From contig NZ_CP085242.1 in the NCBI RefSeq assembly GCF_044810985.1, positions 1,488,001 to 1,552,000 of the forward strand: DNA of 64,000 bases. The letters are read 5' to 3'. The notes beneath the pieces were generated by a model. That model was not told where the DNA came from. It did no database searches and saw only the letters and a program-made list of their open reading frames with translations. Below are positions 28,043-36,315 of the stretch, one piece after another (within the stretch, counting starts at the first letter, position 1; the number at the start of each line of letters is the position of its first letter). Position numbers and translations under genes: made by a program. The DNA is from Marinospirillum sp031581385 (lineage in GTDB: Bacteria > Pseudomonadota > Gammaproteobacteria > Pseudomonadales > Halomonadaceae).

Positions 28043-28335
28043 TGACTTCAGAACGCGAATGGAACAAAAAAGTCCGGGCCATTATTAATGCTGCCAAGAA
28101 GCTGATCATAGCGGGTGAGAAGGTGACCGGCGAGGCTCTGGCCTTCTTTTTTGAGGATGAGGAACCGGAGTTTCTGGAGAAAATCTGGCAGGATCTCTTC
28201 ACGGATAATCCTGAGGTTGCCAGGATACGCCTGAGTGATCGGGTGGCGGCCGAGCTGGAAAAACACTTTGAAAGTCAACACGTGCCCATCTATCACAAAG
28301 CCTTGGTGATTGAAGAAGTCAGGGTTAAAGCTTGA
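28042..28335 (+). CDS. Small conserved-looking protein of unknown function
   Basis: 97 aa. It is helical and charged with no membrane segment and no family I recognise. Its start overlaps the stop of the previous gene (TGATG), so the pair forms one translational unit downstream of ppk1. Its central part has an acidic stretch (AFFFEDEEPEFLEKIWQDLF). No function is proposed. Confidence 0.68.
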   Translation: MTSEREWNKKVRAIINAAKKLIIAGEKVTGEALAFFFEDEEPEFLEKIWQDLFTDNPEVARIRLSDRVAAELEKHFESQHVPIYHKALVIEEVRVKA

Positions 28336-28387
28336 GGTTCTCGGCTTTTTGTGTTTGACTGCTGATTAAATGAACTGGAGACACCTG

Positions 28388-28456
28388 ATGCAAGCAAACC
28401 TTGAAACTCGTTTTTTAGCTAACGGCTATTGGTTTAGTTCCATTACTTGCGTCTGA
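28388..28456 (+). CDS. Aromatic amino-acid leader peptide upstream of DAHP synthase
   Basis: A 22-residue reading frame begins at ATG 28388 with GGAG 7 nt upstream and ends at TGA 28454. Its middle reads LANGYWFSSITC, so Tyr, Trp and Phe codons are consecutive (TAT TGG TTT), with two further Phe/Leu codons just before. It is followed by a hairpin and then a strong terminator at 28503 ahead of the DAHP synthase gene. This is the layout of a classic transcription attenuator: ribosome stalling at uncharged aromatic tRNAs would favour readthrough into aromatic amino-acid synthesis. It is too short to be found by ordinary gene calling. Confidence 0.85.
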   Translation: MQANLETRFLANGYWFSSITCV

Positions 28457-28468
28457 AATAAAGTGTTT

Positions 28469-28535
28469 CGGGCGCCTCGTGGCTGCCCAGGCAAAACAGT
28501 TTAAAACCCCGGTGCAGCCCACCGGGGTTTTTTTA
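28469..28535 (+). promoter_or_regulatory. Transcription attenuator of the DAHP synthase gene
   Basis: After the leader peptide a hairpin can form from GGGCGCC and GGCTGCCC (28470-28488). The terminator stem AACCCCGGT/ACCGGGGTT with a run of seven Ts lies at about 28505-28535. GTGGCTGC (about 28479-28486) is complementary, with one bulge, to GCAGCCCAC in the terminator loop (28514-28522), giving a candidate antiterminator. Pairings were read by eye. Confidence 0.78.
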
Positions 28536-28575
28536 TTGCCTGAAAGCAAGCAAAGCTAGAGATAAGGATTGATTT

Positions 28576-29634
28576 ATGAAAACTGGTACTGAGCAGGCTG
28601 CTGCAGCCACCCCCCTGATTAGCGAACAGCAGCTAAAAGAAGAGTTCCCCCTTTCCGGGCCGCTTGTCCGTCAAATCGACAACCAGCGTCATGCCCTGCG
28701 CCAACTGCTTGCAGGCGACGACTCGCGTTTGCTGGTCATCGTTGGTCCCTGTTCGGTGCATGACCAGGAAGCCACCCTGGATTATGCGCGTAGACTGAAG
28801 GAGCTGCAGAGCCAGGTTGAAGATGAACTGCTGCTGGTGATGCGGGTTTACATTGAAAAGCCCCGTACCTGCCTGGGCTGGAAAGGTATGGTCAATGATC
28901 CCCAACGCAATGGGCAAACAGACATCAATACCGGTTTGCAAGCCAGCCGCCGGTTGATGCTGGATGTCGCCGAACTGGGGCTGCCCATCGCCACGGAAGC
29001 TCTTAATCCACAGCTGGCTGGCTACTTTGATGATCTGGTTAGCTGGTATGCTCTGGGAGCAAGAACCACAGAATCCCAGACTCACCGGGAGATGGCCAGC
29101 CGGTTGCCTGGAGTGCTGGGCTTTAAAAATGCCACGGATGGTGGCGTGGAAGTGGCCATCAATGCCATTAAAGCAGCGGCTCAGCCACAAAGTATTACCG
29201 CCATCAATGCCCAGGGCCGCCTGGTTCAGGAGCAGAGCCCCGGCAATTCACAGGGTCACCTGGTGATGCGTGGGGGTAAAACCGGCCCCAACTATGATCG
29301 TGCCTCACTTGTGCAAGCCAGCCAGCAGCTGGCGCAGGCGGGTCTGAATCCTCGGGTTCTGGTGGATGCCAGCCACGCCAATTGTGGCAAAGTGGCCGAA
29401 CGCCAGGTTGAGGTTTTGCAGGATCTGGGACGGCAGCTACACCAAGGCAGTCCGCTGTTGGGGGTGATGCTGGAAAGCTTTATTGCAGCCGGTAATCAAC
29501 CCCTGCAACCGCAAGAGGGTTGTTATGGCCAATCCATGACGGATCCCTGTCTGGATTGGACAACAAGCTGTCAGGCGCTGCTGAGTCTGGCCAAAGAGGT
29601 TAAACTGGCAACTGCCATCACTGAATCAGCCTGA
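28576..29634 (+). CDS. aroG: 3-deoxy-7-phosphoheptulonate (DAHP) synthase, class I
   Basis: 352 aa. It condenses phosphoenolpyruvate and erythrose 4-phosphate, the entry step to aromatic amino acids. Class I alpha signatures: LLVIVGPCSVHD (metal Cys), IEKPRTCLGWKGMVNDP, IATEALNPQ, ARTTESQTHREMASRL, GFKNATDG, VMRGGKTGPNYD and DASHANCGK. Which aromatic amino acid inhibits it cannot be read safely; the upstream leader with Phe, Tyr and Trp codons points to control by all three at the RNA level. The gene symbol stands for the family rather than a proven orthologue of E. coli AroG. Confidence 0.93.
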   Translation: MKTGTEQAAAATPLISEQQLKEEFPLSGPLVRQIDNQRHALRQLLAGDDSRLLVIVGPCSVHDQEATLDYARRLKELQSQVEDELLLVMRVYIEKPRTCLGWKGMVNDPQRNGQTDINTGLQASRRLMLDVAELGLPIATEALNPQLAGYFDDLVSWYALGARTTESQTHREMASRLPGVLGFKNATDGGVEVAINAIKAAAQPQSITAINAQGRLVQEQSPGNSQGHLVMRGGKTGPNYDRASLVQASQQLAQAGLNPRVLVDASHANCGKVAERQVEVLQDLGRQLHQGSPLLGVMLESFIAAGNQPLQPQEGCYGQSMTDPCLDWTTSCQALLSLAKEVKLATAITESA

Positions 29635-29643
29635 GGATAAAGC

Positions 29644-30183
29644 ATGAGCCAGTTTCAACTGGAAGAAATCAATCCAGCCGAGTATCGCCGCAAAACCCGC
29701 AAAAGCAGTTTCATCATCATCCTGATTTTTGCAGTTCTGGGCATGGGCTGTTCAAGCCTTTTGGTTGCCTGGCTGGGGACACCGGGTGGCAACAATTTTT
29801 ACTGGAATCTTCTTGGCGTATTGCTGGCTGTGTTTTTGACTTATCTATGGGTCAAATACTCTTTGCGTCACCAGCCTTTTATGCGTGAAGCCGTCTATGG
29901 TTGGCATTTGAAGCGGAACCTGATGCGGATTACCAATATCATGCACCGCCTGAGGCCCCTGGCTGAAAATAGCGATCCATGTGCCTTGCAGGTGCTGCGT
30001 TTTTATCACCTGGCTGTCGAACAGATGCACTGGCTGGATGGCAATGAAGCCAACCCGCTGGAAATCAAGGCCGAAAAGAAAGCAACCGAAGAAAGAATGC
30101 AGGCCATGAACCTGGACCTCAATCAGAAGTTTTTTGATACGCAATGGCTGAAAGAGCTGAGTGACAAGAAAATCCCAGAATAA
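29644..30183 (+). CDS. DUF3087 membrane protein
   Basis: 179 aa. Two membrane helices (about 22-45 and 54-72) form a hairpin near the N-terminus. A soluble helical domain follows, with the motif EAVYGWHLKRNLMRITN. The opening INPAEYRRKTRK and overall layout match the DUF3087 family of gammaproteobacteria. Its role is unknown. It begins 9 nt after the DAHP synthase stop with GAGGATAAAGC as ribosome site, so it may share transcripts with it. Confidence 0.8.
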   Translation: MSQFQLEEINPAEYRRKTRKSSFIIILIFAVLGMGCSSLLVAWLGTPGGNNFYWNLLGVLLAVFLTYLWVKYSLRHQPFMREAVYGWHLKRNLMRITNIMHRLRPLAENSDPCALQVLRFYHLAVEQMHWLDGNEANPLEIKAEKKATEERMQAMNLDLNQKFFDTQWLKELSDKKIPE

Positions 30184-30417
30184 TGTCGCCTGATGGGTAC
30201 AGGTTGTATTGAGTTTTTCTTTGCTAGAATAAAGGCTATATTGGTGGGTGTGACTTTAGACCGCAACTCTTGATGGACATTCCTGCCACAGGCCGGGAAC
30301 ATCTGAGGGATAATGGCAGTCACACAGCCTTTAACTTGATTCAGGTTAATGCTTCGCCAGTCGCTTTGCGGTGCAATCAACTGGCATACTAAAACTAAAG
30401 ATGATGAGGATGTAAAT

Positions 30418-30732
30418 ATGTCACAAAACAGCCGTCGTACGTTTCTGAAAAAGGGCCTTTTCGGTTTGGCTGCTCTGCCTTTCGGCATGGGTGCTCTGAC
30501 TTCACAGGCTTTTGCCTCCAGCCTGCCTCCTCTGGAGGAAGATGCACCCCAGGCAAAAGCTTTGAACTACGTGAAGAATGCTGCTGATGCCTCTGACCAT
30601 GCCAAGTACCAGGAAGGTCAGCAATGTGATAACTGCATGTTCTGGAAGCCAGACAACAATGGTTGCTCCCTGTTCCCACAGAACTCAGTTGAGCCAGAAG
30701 GCTGGTGCCAGTCTTACGTTAAAAAAGGCTAG
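30418..30732 (+). CDS. High-potential iron-sulfur protein (HiPIP) with Tat signal
   Basis: 104 aa. HiPIPs are small periplasmic [4Fe-4S] electron carriers. A Tat signal peptide starts NSRRTFLKKGLFGLAALPFG. The mature domain has the cluster cysteines in CDNCMFWKP, GCSLFP and GWCQSYVKKG, the standard C-x2-C ... C ... C spacing. Export would use the tatABC genes in this window. The start is the ATG just before SQNSRR; GAGGATGT lies upstream. The natural partner (a cytochrome or reductase) is not adjacent. Confidence 0.93.
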   Translation: MSQNSRRTFLKKGLFGLAALPFGMGALTSQAFASSLPPLEEDAPQAKALNYVKNAADASDHAKYQEGQQCDNCMFWKPDNNGCSLFPQNSVEPEGWCQSYVKKG

Positions 30733-30744
30733 GCGCTCAGAAGT

Positions 30745-30775
30745 AAAAAAACCCCGACAGGCTCGGGGTTTTTTT
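30745..30775 (+). terminator. Terminator after the HiPIP gene
   Basis: The stem AACCCCGA/TCGGGGTT with loop CAGGC is flanked by A-run and T-run, so it can work in both directions. Confidence 0.9.
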
Positions 30776-30826
30776 GTGCCTGAAACTGGTTTAATGTTAT
30801 GACAACGACATAACTGGAGAATCTTG

Positions 30827-31642
30827 ATGATGGACTTTTTGCTGCAGGAACCCAATGCTCTGACGGAACGGCTCTGGGGTCTTTTTGATAACCTCTGGCC
30901 TGCATTACTCATGTTGGTTTTTGGTTGGTGGCTGGTTAAATACATCAAAAACCTGGTGGTGAAAAGCCTGGGCAAAAGGATGGATGAGTCTGCAGCTCTG
31001 TTTCTGGGACAGATCATTCATGCCTTGCTGCTGGCCATGCTTTTCATTGCGGTGTTGAGCCAGCTCGGGGTTAATACCACTTCACTGCTGGCTGCTCTGG
31101 GTGCCATGGGTCTGGCCGTGGCTCTGGCATTGAAAGATTCCCTGCAGAACCTGGCTTCAGGTTTTCTGTTGGTGGCTTTGCGTCCTTTCAAAAAAGGTGA
31201 CTATGTTGAAGGAGCAGGCACCGGAGGCACAGTCGATAAACTGACGATGCTGCATACCTACCTGATCACCCCGGACAACCGCCGGATTATGATTCCCAAC
31301 AGCTCTCTGACGGACAGCAACCTGGTGAATTATTCATCAGAACCCCACCGTCGTATGGATATCAAGGTCGGAGTGAGTTATGACGATGATATCCGCAAGG
31401 TCAAAGAGATTTTGCTGGGACTGGCCGATAACGATGAGCGTTCACTGAAAGATCCGGCCCCAAGAGTCATTATCACCGACTTCGGGGATAACTCGGTTAA
31501 TTTTTCATTGCGTGTCTGGGCGACTATTGATGACTTCTGGTATTTGCAGTGGGATTTGATGGAGGGAGTCAAGCTGGCCTTTGATGAGCAGGGCATCACC
31601 ATTCCCTTCCCACAGCGGGATGTGCATCACTACCAACACTGA
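30827..31642 (+). CDS. mscS: Small-conductance mechanosensitive channel, MscS family
   Basis: 271 aa from the second candidate start (ATG, GGAG 7 nt upstream). It opens under membrane tension and releases solutes during osmotic downshock. It has three N-terminal membrane helices. The pore-lining third helix is the Gly/Ala-rich LLAALGAMGLAVALALKDSLQNLASG. The beta domain then carries GDYVEGAGTGGTVDKLTMLHTYL and MIPNSSLTDSNLVNYS. The length fits classical MscS. Confidence 0.94.
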   Translation: MMDFLLQEPNALTERLWGLFDNLWPALLMLVFGWWLVKYIKNLVVKSLGKRMDESAALFLGQIIHALLLAMLFIAVLSQLGVNTTSLLAALGAMGLAVALALKDSLQNLASGFLLVALRPFKKGDYVEGAGTGGTVDKLTMLHTYLITPDNRRIMIPNSSLTDSNLVNYSSEPHRRMDIKVGVSYDDDIRKVKEILLGLADNDERSLKDPAPRVIITDFGDNSVNFSLRVWATIDDFWYLQWDLMEGVKLAFDEQGITIPFPQRDVHHYQH

Positions 31643-31661
31643 TTTGTTCTTCTTTGCCCTC

Positions 31662-31706
31662 AAGGGTGCTTACGCAAATCTTTTTGCAAAAAGCACCCTT
31701 TTTTGC
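31662..31706 (+). terminator. Terminator after mscS
   Basis: AAGGGTGCTT (31662) pairs perfectly with AAGCACCCTT (ends 31700) around an AT-rich loop; a T-run follows. Confidence 0.85.
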
Positions 31707-31823
31707 TTGTTTTTGACTTTTTTTGTCGATTTTCTTGCAAAAATTTGCGTCCTTCTGTAAAAGTTCTCCTCAATATTTAAGATCAAAACTGCATTTTCAG
31801 CTTGCCGCCAGAGGAGACGGACT

Positions 31824-33194
31824 ATGAACCAGCGTGTAACGCTTGACACACCGGCCATAGAGGCCCGCCCCTTCAAGGTTTATACCCAGCGTCAGCTCGA
31901 CAAGATCGAAGCCCTGGAAAACCTTCCTGAAGACCTGCGTTTTGACATGCGTGTAGTCAGCCAGGTGCTGCCCTTTCGCGTCAATAGCTATGTGATTGAT
32001 GAGCTGATTGACTGGGATAATGTGCCTGAAGACCCGGTTTTTCAGCTGACCTTTCCACAACGTGGCATGCTGAAGCCTGAGCATTTTGAAGAAATTGCTG
32101 GCCTCATGGCGGCTGAAACCCCTGCAGCAGAAATGAAAGAAGCTGTAGAGCGGGTGCGTTCAGAGCTTAACCCTCACCCTGCCGGGCAAATGGATCTCAA
32201 CCTGCCGTTGCTGGATGGTCAGCCCTTGCAGGGGATGCAGCATAAATACCAGGAAACCGTGCTTTTCTTCCCCAGTCAGGGCCAGGTCTGCCATAGCTAC
32301 TGCACTTTCTGCTTTCGCTGGGCCCAGTTTGTGGGTGACAAGGATCTGAAGTTTTCCTCCAATGAAGCCGAATCCCTGCATGCCTATCTGGCTGAGCACA
32401 AGGAAGTCACGGATCTTCTGCTGACCGGCGGCGATCCTATGGTCATGAAAGCCAAGCATCTGCGCATGTACCTGGAAGGCCTGATGAAGCCGGAACTGGA
32501 TCATATCCAGAATATCCGCATCGGTTCCAAGAGCCTGACCTTCTGGCCCTACCGTTTTGTCACGGATGATGATGCCCATGAAATCCTGCAACTTTTCCGT
32601 GAATTGACGGCAGCAGGCAAGCACATTGCCTTCATGGCGCATTTCAATCACTGGCAGGAAATGGACACTCCGGTTTGCCGTGAAGCAGTACGCCGCATTC
32701 GTGCGACTGGTGCCGAAATTCGTACCCAGGCACCCTTGCTGGCGCATATCAATGATGATGCTGACCAGTGGGCAAAAATGTGGAAAATGCAGGTGCAGCA
32801 GGGCATGATTCCCTACTACATGTTTGCCGAAAGGGATACCGGTGCGCGTCACTACTTTGAAGTGCCTTTGGTGAAAACCTGGGAAATCTACCGTGAAGCC
32901 ATGAAGCAGGTGCCCGGACTCTGCCGTACTGCCCGTGGCCCTTCCATGTCGGCTGATCCCGGCAAGGTGGAAATTCAGGGGGTGACGGAAATTCAGGGTG
33001 AGAAGGTTTTCGTATTACGTTTTATCCAGGGCCGTAGTTCAGATTGGGTTCAGCGTCCTTTCTTTGCCCAATATGATGAAGAAGCCACCTGGTTGAATCA
33101 TCTGAAACCGGCTTTTGGGGAAGAAAAGTTCTTCTATGAGGATGAATTTGCGCAAATGAAATCCGACAAACAGGCGCTGATTCTCAAAGCCTGA
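31824..33194 (+). CDS. kamA: KamA-family radical SAM aminomutase
   Basis: 456 aa. The family includes lysine 2,3-aminomutase and EpmB. The radical-SAM cysteines are CHSYCTFC (C-x3-C-x2-C) within VCHSYCTFCFRWAQFVGD, followed by LLLTGGDPMVMK. PLP-binding and substrate regions follow (VPGLCRTARGPSMSADPGK). At 456 residues it is longer than E. coli EpmB (about 340) and nearer to catabolic or beta-lysine-forming KamA. No acetyltransferase ablB or EpmA/EF-P gene is next to it, so the product (beta-lysine osmolyte or other) is not settled by context. Confidence 0.88.
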   Translation: MNQRVTLDTPAIEARPFKVYTQRQLDKIEALENLPEDLRFDMRVVSQVLPFRVNSYVIDELIDWDNVPEDPVFQLTFPQRGMLKPEHFEEIAGLMAAETPAAEMKEAVERVRSELNPHPAGQMDLNLPLLDGQPLQGMQHKYQETVLFFPSQGQVCHSYCTFCFRWAQFVGDKDLKFSSNEAESLHAYLAEHKEVTDLLLTGGDPMVMKAKHLRMYLEGLMKPELDHIQNIRIGSKSLTFWPYRFVTDDDAHEILQLFRELTAAGKHIAFMAHFNHWQEMDTPVCREAVRRIRATGAEIRTQAPLLAHINDDADQWAKMWKMQVQQGMIPYYMFAERDTGARHYFEVPLVKTWEIYREAMKQVPGLCRTARGPSMSADPGKVEIQGVTEIQGEKVFVLRFIQGRSSDWVQRPFFAQYDEEATWLNHLKPAFGEEKFFYEDEFAQMKSDKQALILKA

Positions 33195-33219
33195 TTCGAC
33201 CCTGGCTGATTTAATCCTG

Positions 33220-33247
33220 AACCCTGGCTGGTCGCCGGGGTTTTTTG
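33220..33247 (+). terminator. Probable terminator after the KamA-family gene
   Basis: ACCCTGGC and GCCGGGGT form an imperfect stem around TGGTC, followed by six Ts. Confidence 0.7.
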
Positions 33248-33301
33248 GGTTCAGACTACTGGTATGATAAGCACTAACTCTTAAGGGTGGAGATCAAACC
33301 G

Positions 33302-33736
33302 ATGTTGCTGAATGCGACCCAGGCCAGTTTCAACGGGCTTCTGGAATTACTTGATGAAAGCCTGGATCTTTACCAGGACATGCGGGATCGCCTGCCGGAA
33401 ACCAGTCGCAGGGCTCAGTTAGACAAGATGCTGGAGCAGCGCCAATTACTGCAAGATAAGTTGCGCAGGGCGGCGGTGGAAGAACTGGGTATCAGACCCC
33501 GCACGGCCGATCAGGACATAGAGGGCCTGACGCATCTGCTGGAACAGTTTCGAAGCCTCTGGCAAGAACCCGAAACCGTGGCGCTGGATCTTCTGCAGGA
33601 TCACGAACAGGAGTTGCAGAGGGCTTATCAGGAGTTGATTGCCGAGGCTCACGACGAGTTTTCGCTCAAGCTTCAGGCTTTGCTGCAGGAACTGAAAGAA
33701 CACCTGGAAGCCACCGAGGTGTGGTTGCAGCATTAA
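33302..33736 (+). CDS. Helical protein of unknown function
   Basis: 144 aa from ATG with GGAG 9 nt upstream; a GTG five codons earlier is less likely because it lies on the ribosome site. The sequence is nearly all helix and strongly charged (LLDESLDLYQDMRDRLPETSRRAQLDKML), resembling four-helix-bundle stress proteins of the PA2169/DUF2383 kind in overall form. That resemblance is weak. It overlaps the 3' end of the convergent downstream gene by 4 nt. Confidence 0.65.
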   Translation: MLLNATQASFNGLLELLDESLDLYQDMRDRLPETSRRAQLDKMLEQRQLLQDKLRRAAVEELGIRPRTADQDIEGLTHLLEQFRSLWQEPETVALDLLQDHEQELQRAYQELIAEAHDEFSLKLQALLQELKEHLEATEVWLQH

Positions 33737-34392
33737 TCCTGCAGAGGTTTGGGGTCATCAAGAAAACGCGGTTCACGCTTCCAGATATAGAGATCGCCCA
33801 GGGTGCGCAGGCGTGCCGCCACCTCGCGGGTCAGAATGCTTTTCATGGCCGTCCATTTGGGGCCCTTGGCAATACAGCCCTGGACTTCCATGCCTAGGGA
33901 TTCAGCAATGAACATGGCTCTGGGCAGGTGGTAGTCCTGAGTGATCAGGATCGCCTGATCAATATCATAGACTTCCTTGGCCCTTTTCAAGGTATCAAAG
34001 GTGCTGAAACCGGCATGATCGAGGGTCATGGCTGTTTTGGGAATGCCACGATCCAGCAGATCCTGTTGCATGCGACCGGGTTCATTGTAATAGCGGGTGC
34101 GGTTGTCGCCTGAAACCAGCAGATGAGCGGCCTGGTTTTCCTGATACAAGCGTGCAGCCAGGTTGATGCGGCCATAATAGTGAGGGTTGGGGTGGCCTGA
34201 GCGCAGGTATTGGCTGGTGCCGAACAGGATGGCAACTGGCATGGTGGTGCAGCCTTCTTCAGGCAACTGGATGCGATCCGCCGTTTTACCAATAAACCAG
34301 GCATTCAGCCCCAGGGCCAGAGTGACACTGAAAGCTCCCAGTGCCAGTAAGCGCCACCACCAATGTAGGATTCTACGTAAAATCTTGCGCAT
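33733..34392 (-). CDS. SanA-like DUF218 membrane protein
   Basis: 219 aa. One N-terminal membrane anchor (about 13-33) precedes a DUF218 domain: AILFGTSQYLRSGHPNPHY, HLLVSGDNRTRYYNEPGRM, DHAGFSTFDTLKRAKEVY and ILITQDYHLPRAMFIAESLG. SanA in E. coli affects envelope permeability to vancomycin. It converges with the helical unknown gene upstream in coordinates. The DUF218 residues expected around the active site (Gly-Asn/Ser-rich loops) appear present; the true substrate is not known. Confidence 0.85.
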   Translation of the reverse strand: MRKILRRILHWWWRLLALGAFSVTLALGLNAWFIGKTADRIQLPEEGCTTMPVAILFGTSQYLRSGHPNPHYYGRINLAARLYQENQAAHLLVSGDNRTRYYNEPGRMQQDLLDRGIPKTAMTLDHAGFSTFDTLKRAKEVYDIDQAILITQDYHLPRAMFIAESLGMEVQGCIAKGPKWTAMKSILTREVAARLRTLGDLYIWKREPRFLDDPKPLQD

Positions 34393-34530
34393 AGCCAGCT
34401 ATTAACCGCCATTGAATAGAGTCTATTTTAGCTGAAACCGTCTTTTTCGCCTAAGTCTTGATGTGTTGCTTGGGTTTTTAGACTGGTTGTTCTAAAATTA
34501 TACGATTATTTTACATGAAAGGATCATAAA

Positions 34531-35301
34531 ATGCGCATCACATCTCCAAGGAAGTTGTTCCCGCTTTTTTTCTTCATGCTGATGGTTTTGTTTCTCACTC
34601 CTGTGACAGCGAAAGCCAACTGGAGTGCCGGTGTGGGCGCAGCTCAAGGACAAAGTCCTTACCGGGGGGTCAGCAGCAACCCCAACAGCATTCCCGGTTT
34701 TGTCAGTTACCGGGGTCGCTTTGCCTATATCCGCGGGCTGGAAGCCGGCATCAATGCCTGGGGCACAGGCGGTTCCTGGGGCGGTATTCAAGCCAGTGTG
34801 TTGGTCAAGGGGCGTCTGGCGGGCTATTCCAGCAGTGATTCCAGTTACCTGAATGGTATGGAAAGCCGTGACTGGTCCCTGGATGGCGGCCTGGGTTTTT
34901 CAGGTCGGGTGAAGGGCCACCAGTTTGCAATCAAAGGGGTTCATGACCTGCTCAACAAGCATCAGGGTTATGAATTCAGCAGCAGCTACAGTTACGGTTT
35001 CAAGGTGACTGAAAAACTGCGCTTAAGTCCGGGTGTGGCCTTAAGTTGGCAGAGCTCGGAGTTGCTGGATTACTATTTTGGCGTAACAGAAAGTGAAGCC
35101 AGAAGTGACCGGCCTGCCTATCAGGTGGACTCTGGCTGGGAACCCAGCATCACCCTGAATACCCTGTATTCCTTTAGTCAAAAAACTTCGGTGATGATTG
35201 CTGCCAAAACCAGCAGACTGCCCGATTCAGTGATCGACAGCCCGCTGGTGAATCGCGAATGGGTTACCGGAGTCTTTGCAGCCCTCATGTATCGTTTTTG
35301 A
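34531..35301 (+). CDS. MipA/OmpV-family outer membrane protein
   Basis: 256 aa. A signal peptide (about 1-30, KLFPLFFFMLMVLFLTPVTAKA) precedes a beta-barrel of alternating strands ending in Phe (ALMYRF), the usual outer-membrane insertion signal. The family motif DYYFGVTESEARSDRPAYQ is present. MipA in E. coli scaffolds murein synthesis with MltA and PBP1B; OmpV in vibrios is a porin-like antigen. It converges on psd with a 4-nt gap. Confidence 0.9.
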   Translation: MRITSPRKLFPLFFFMLMVLFLTPVTAKANWSAGVGAAQGQSPYRGVSSNPNSIPGFVSYRGRFAYIRGLEAGINAWGTGGSWGGIQASVLVKGRLAGYSSSDSSYLNGMESRDWSLDGGLGFSGRVKGHQFAIKGVHDLLNKHQGYEFSSSYSYGFKVTEKLRLSPGVALSWQSSELLDYYFGVTESEARSDRPAYQVDSGWEPSITLNTLYSFSQKTSVMIAAKTSRLPDSVIDSPLVNREWVTGVFAALMYRF

Positions 35302-35305
35302 TCCA

Positions 35306-36163
35306 TTATCCAGCAAGTTCTGCCAGGGCCTCACCCAAACGTACCTGGGTGCCGTTTTGCAGGTCTTCGCGCCATTGCACGGCATCCGGGCCAAAGACCA
35401 GAATTACCGTGGAACCCAGTTTGAAGCGTCCCATTTCCTGACCCTTGTCGAGAACAATCGGCTCAGGGTCAGTGAAGTCTTTCAGCTTCACTTCCCGAAC
35501 CGGCGGAGTCACCTGGCCGTCCCAGACGGTTTCAATGCCCGCCACAATCATCGCACCCACCAGAATCATGGCCATGGGGCCTGCCGGAGTCTCAAAAAAG
35601 CAGACCAGACGCTCATTACGGGCAAAAAGGCCGGGGACGTTATCGGCCGTGGCCTGGTTGACGGAAAAAATACGTCCGGGCACGTAAAGCGTTTCCTGCA
35701 GGGTGGCATCCACTGGCATATGCACCCGATGGTAGTCTTTGGGAGACAGGTAGATGGTGGCAAAAGAACCGCCCATAAAGGGTTGGGCTTTTTCACTGTT
35801 GCCACCCAGCAGGCGGGTCAGGCTGTAGTGCATGCCCTTGGCCTGCAGAACCCGACCATGCTCCAGACTGCCCAGCTCACTGATGCTGCCGTCAGCGGGG
35901 CTGGCCAGCTTTTGGGGGTCAGCAGTGATTTCGCGAGCGCCTTCTTTGAGGGGGCGGGTAAAGAATTCATTAAAATTGGCATAGGCGGTGGGGTCCGGTT
36001 GCTGTGCTTCGCTCATATCCACCTTGAAGTGTTTGATGAAGCGTGTGATCAGCAGATTTTTCAGCCAAACCAGACGGCATTCAGCCAGGCGTCCTGTGAT
36101 GCGCGATAAAAGATGGTGGGGCAGTGGATACTGGCTGAGGGCAAAGAGCTTGGCTTTATTCAC
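35306..36163 (-). CDS. psd: Phosphatidylserine decarboxylase proenzyme
   Basis: 285 aa. It makes phosphatidylethanolamine at the inner membrane. It starts with GTG after AGGAAAAG. The self-cleavage motif LGST (FKLGSTVILVFG, near residue 250) makes the pyruvoyl group. Catalytic blocks SPADGSISELGSL and YLSPKDYHRVHMPVDA are intact. It diverges from the motor operon with a 150-nt gap. Confidence 0.97.
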   Translation of the reverse strand: MNKAKLFALSQYPLPHHLLSRITGRLAECRLVWLKNLLITRFIKHFKVDMSEAQQPDPTAYANFNEFFTRPLKEGAREITADPQKLASPADGSISELGSLEHGRVLQAKGMHYSLTRLLGGNSEKAQPFMGGSFATIYLSPKDYHRVHMPVDATLQETLYVPGRIFSVNQATADNVPGLFARNERLVCFFETPAGPMAMILVGAMIVAGIETVWDGQVTPPVREVKLKDFTDPEPIVLDKGQEMGRFKLGSTVILVFGPDAVQWREDLQNGTQVRLGEALAELAG

Positions 36164-36315
36164 GAAACTTTTCCTGTAGAGTTGTGAAGATGGCGCTATT
36201 GTAGCGGATAAGCAGCCTGGCTAAAACGCCGCAAGGATTTACCCTGGCCGTTGGCAACGGGTAAACTAACCTCCATTTTGCTTTTTCCTGCCACCAAGGA
36301 TATTTGCTCACGATC

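Noticed and set aside
28503..28535. Reading this as an ordinary terminator of the upstream small genes
   Set aside because: It lies after a leader peptide with aromatic codons and just before the DAHP synthase gene, so an attenuator explains it better.
30247..30350. GTGTGACT/AGTCACAC inverted repeat and a weak FNR-like TTGAT-N4-TTAA upstream of the HiPIP gene
   Set aside because: The arms are 8 bp and about 70 nt apart and the FNR match is partial, so no regulatory site is claimed.
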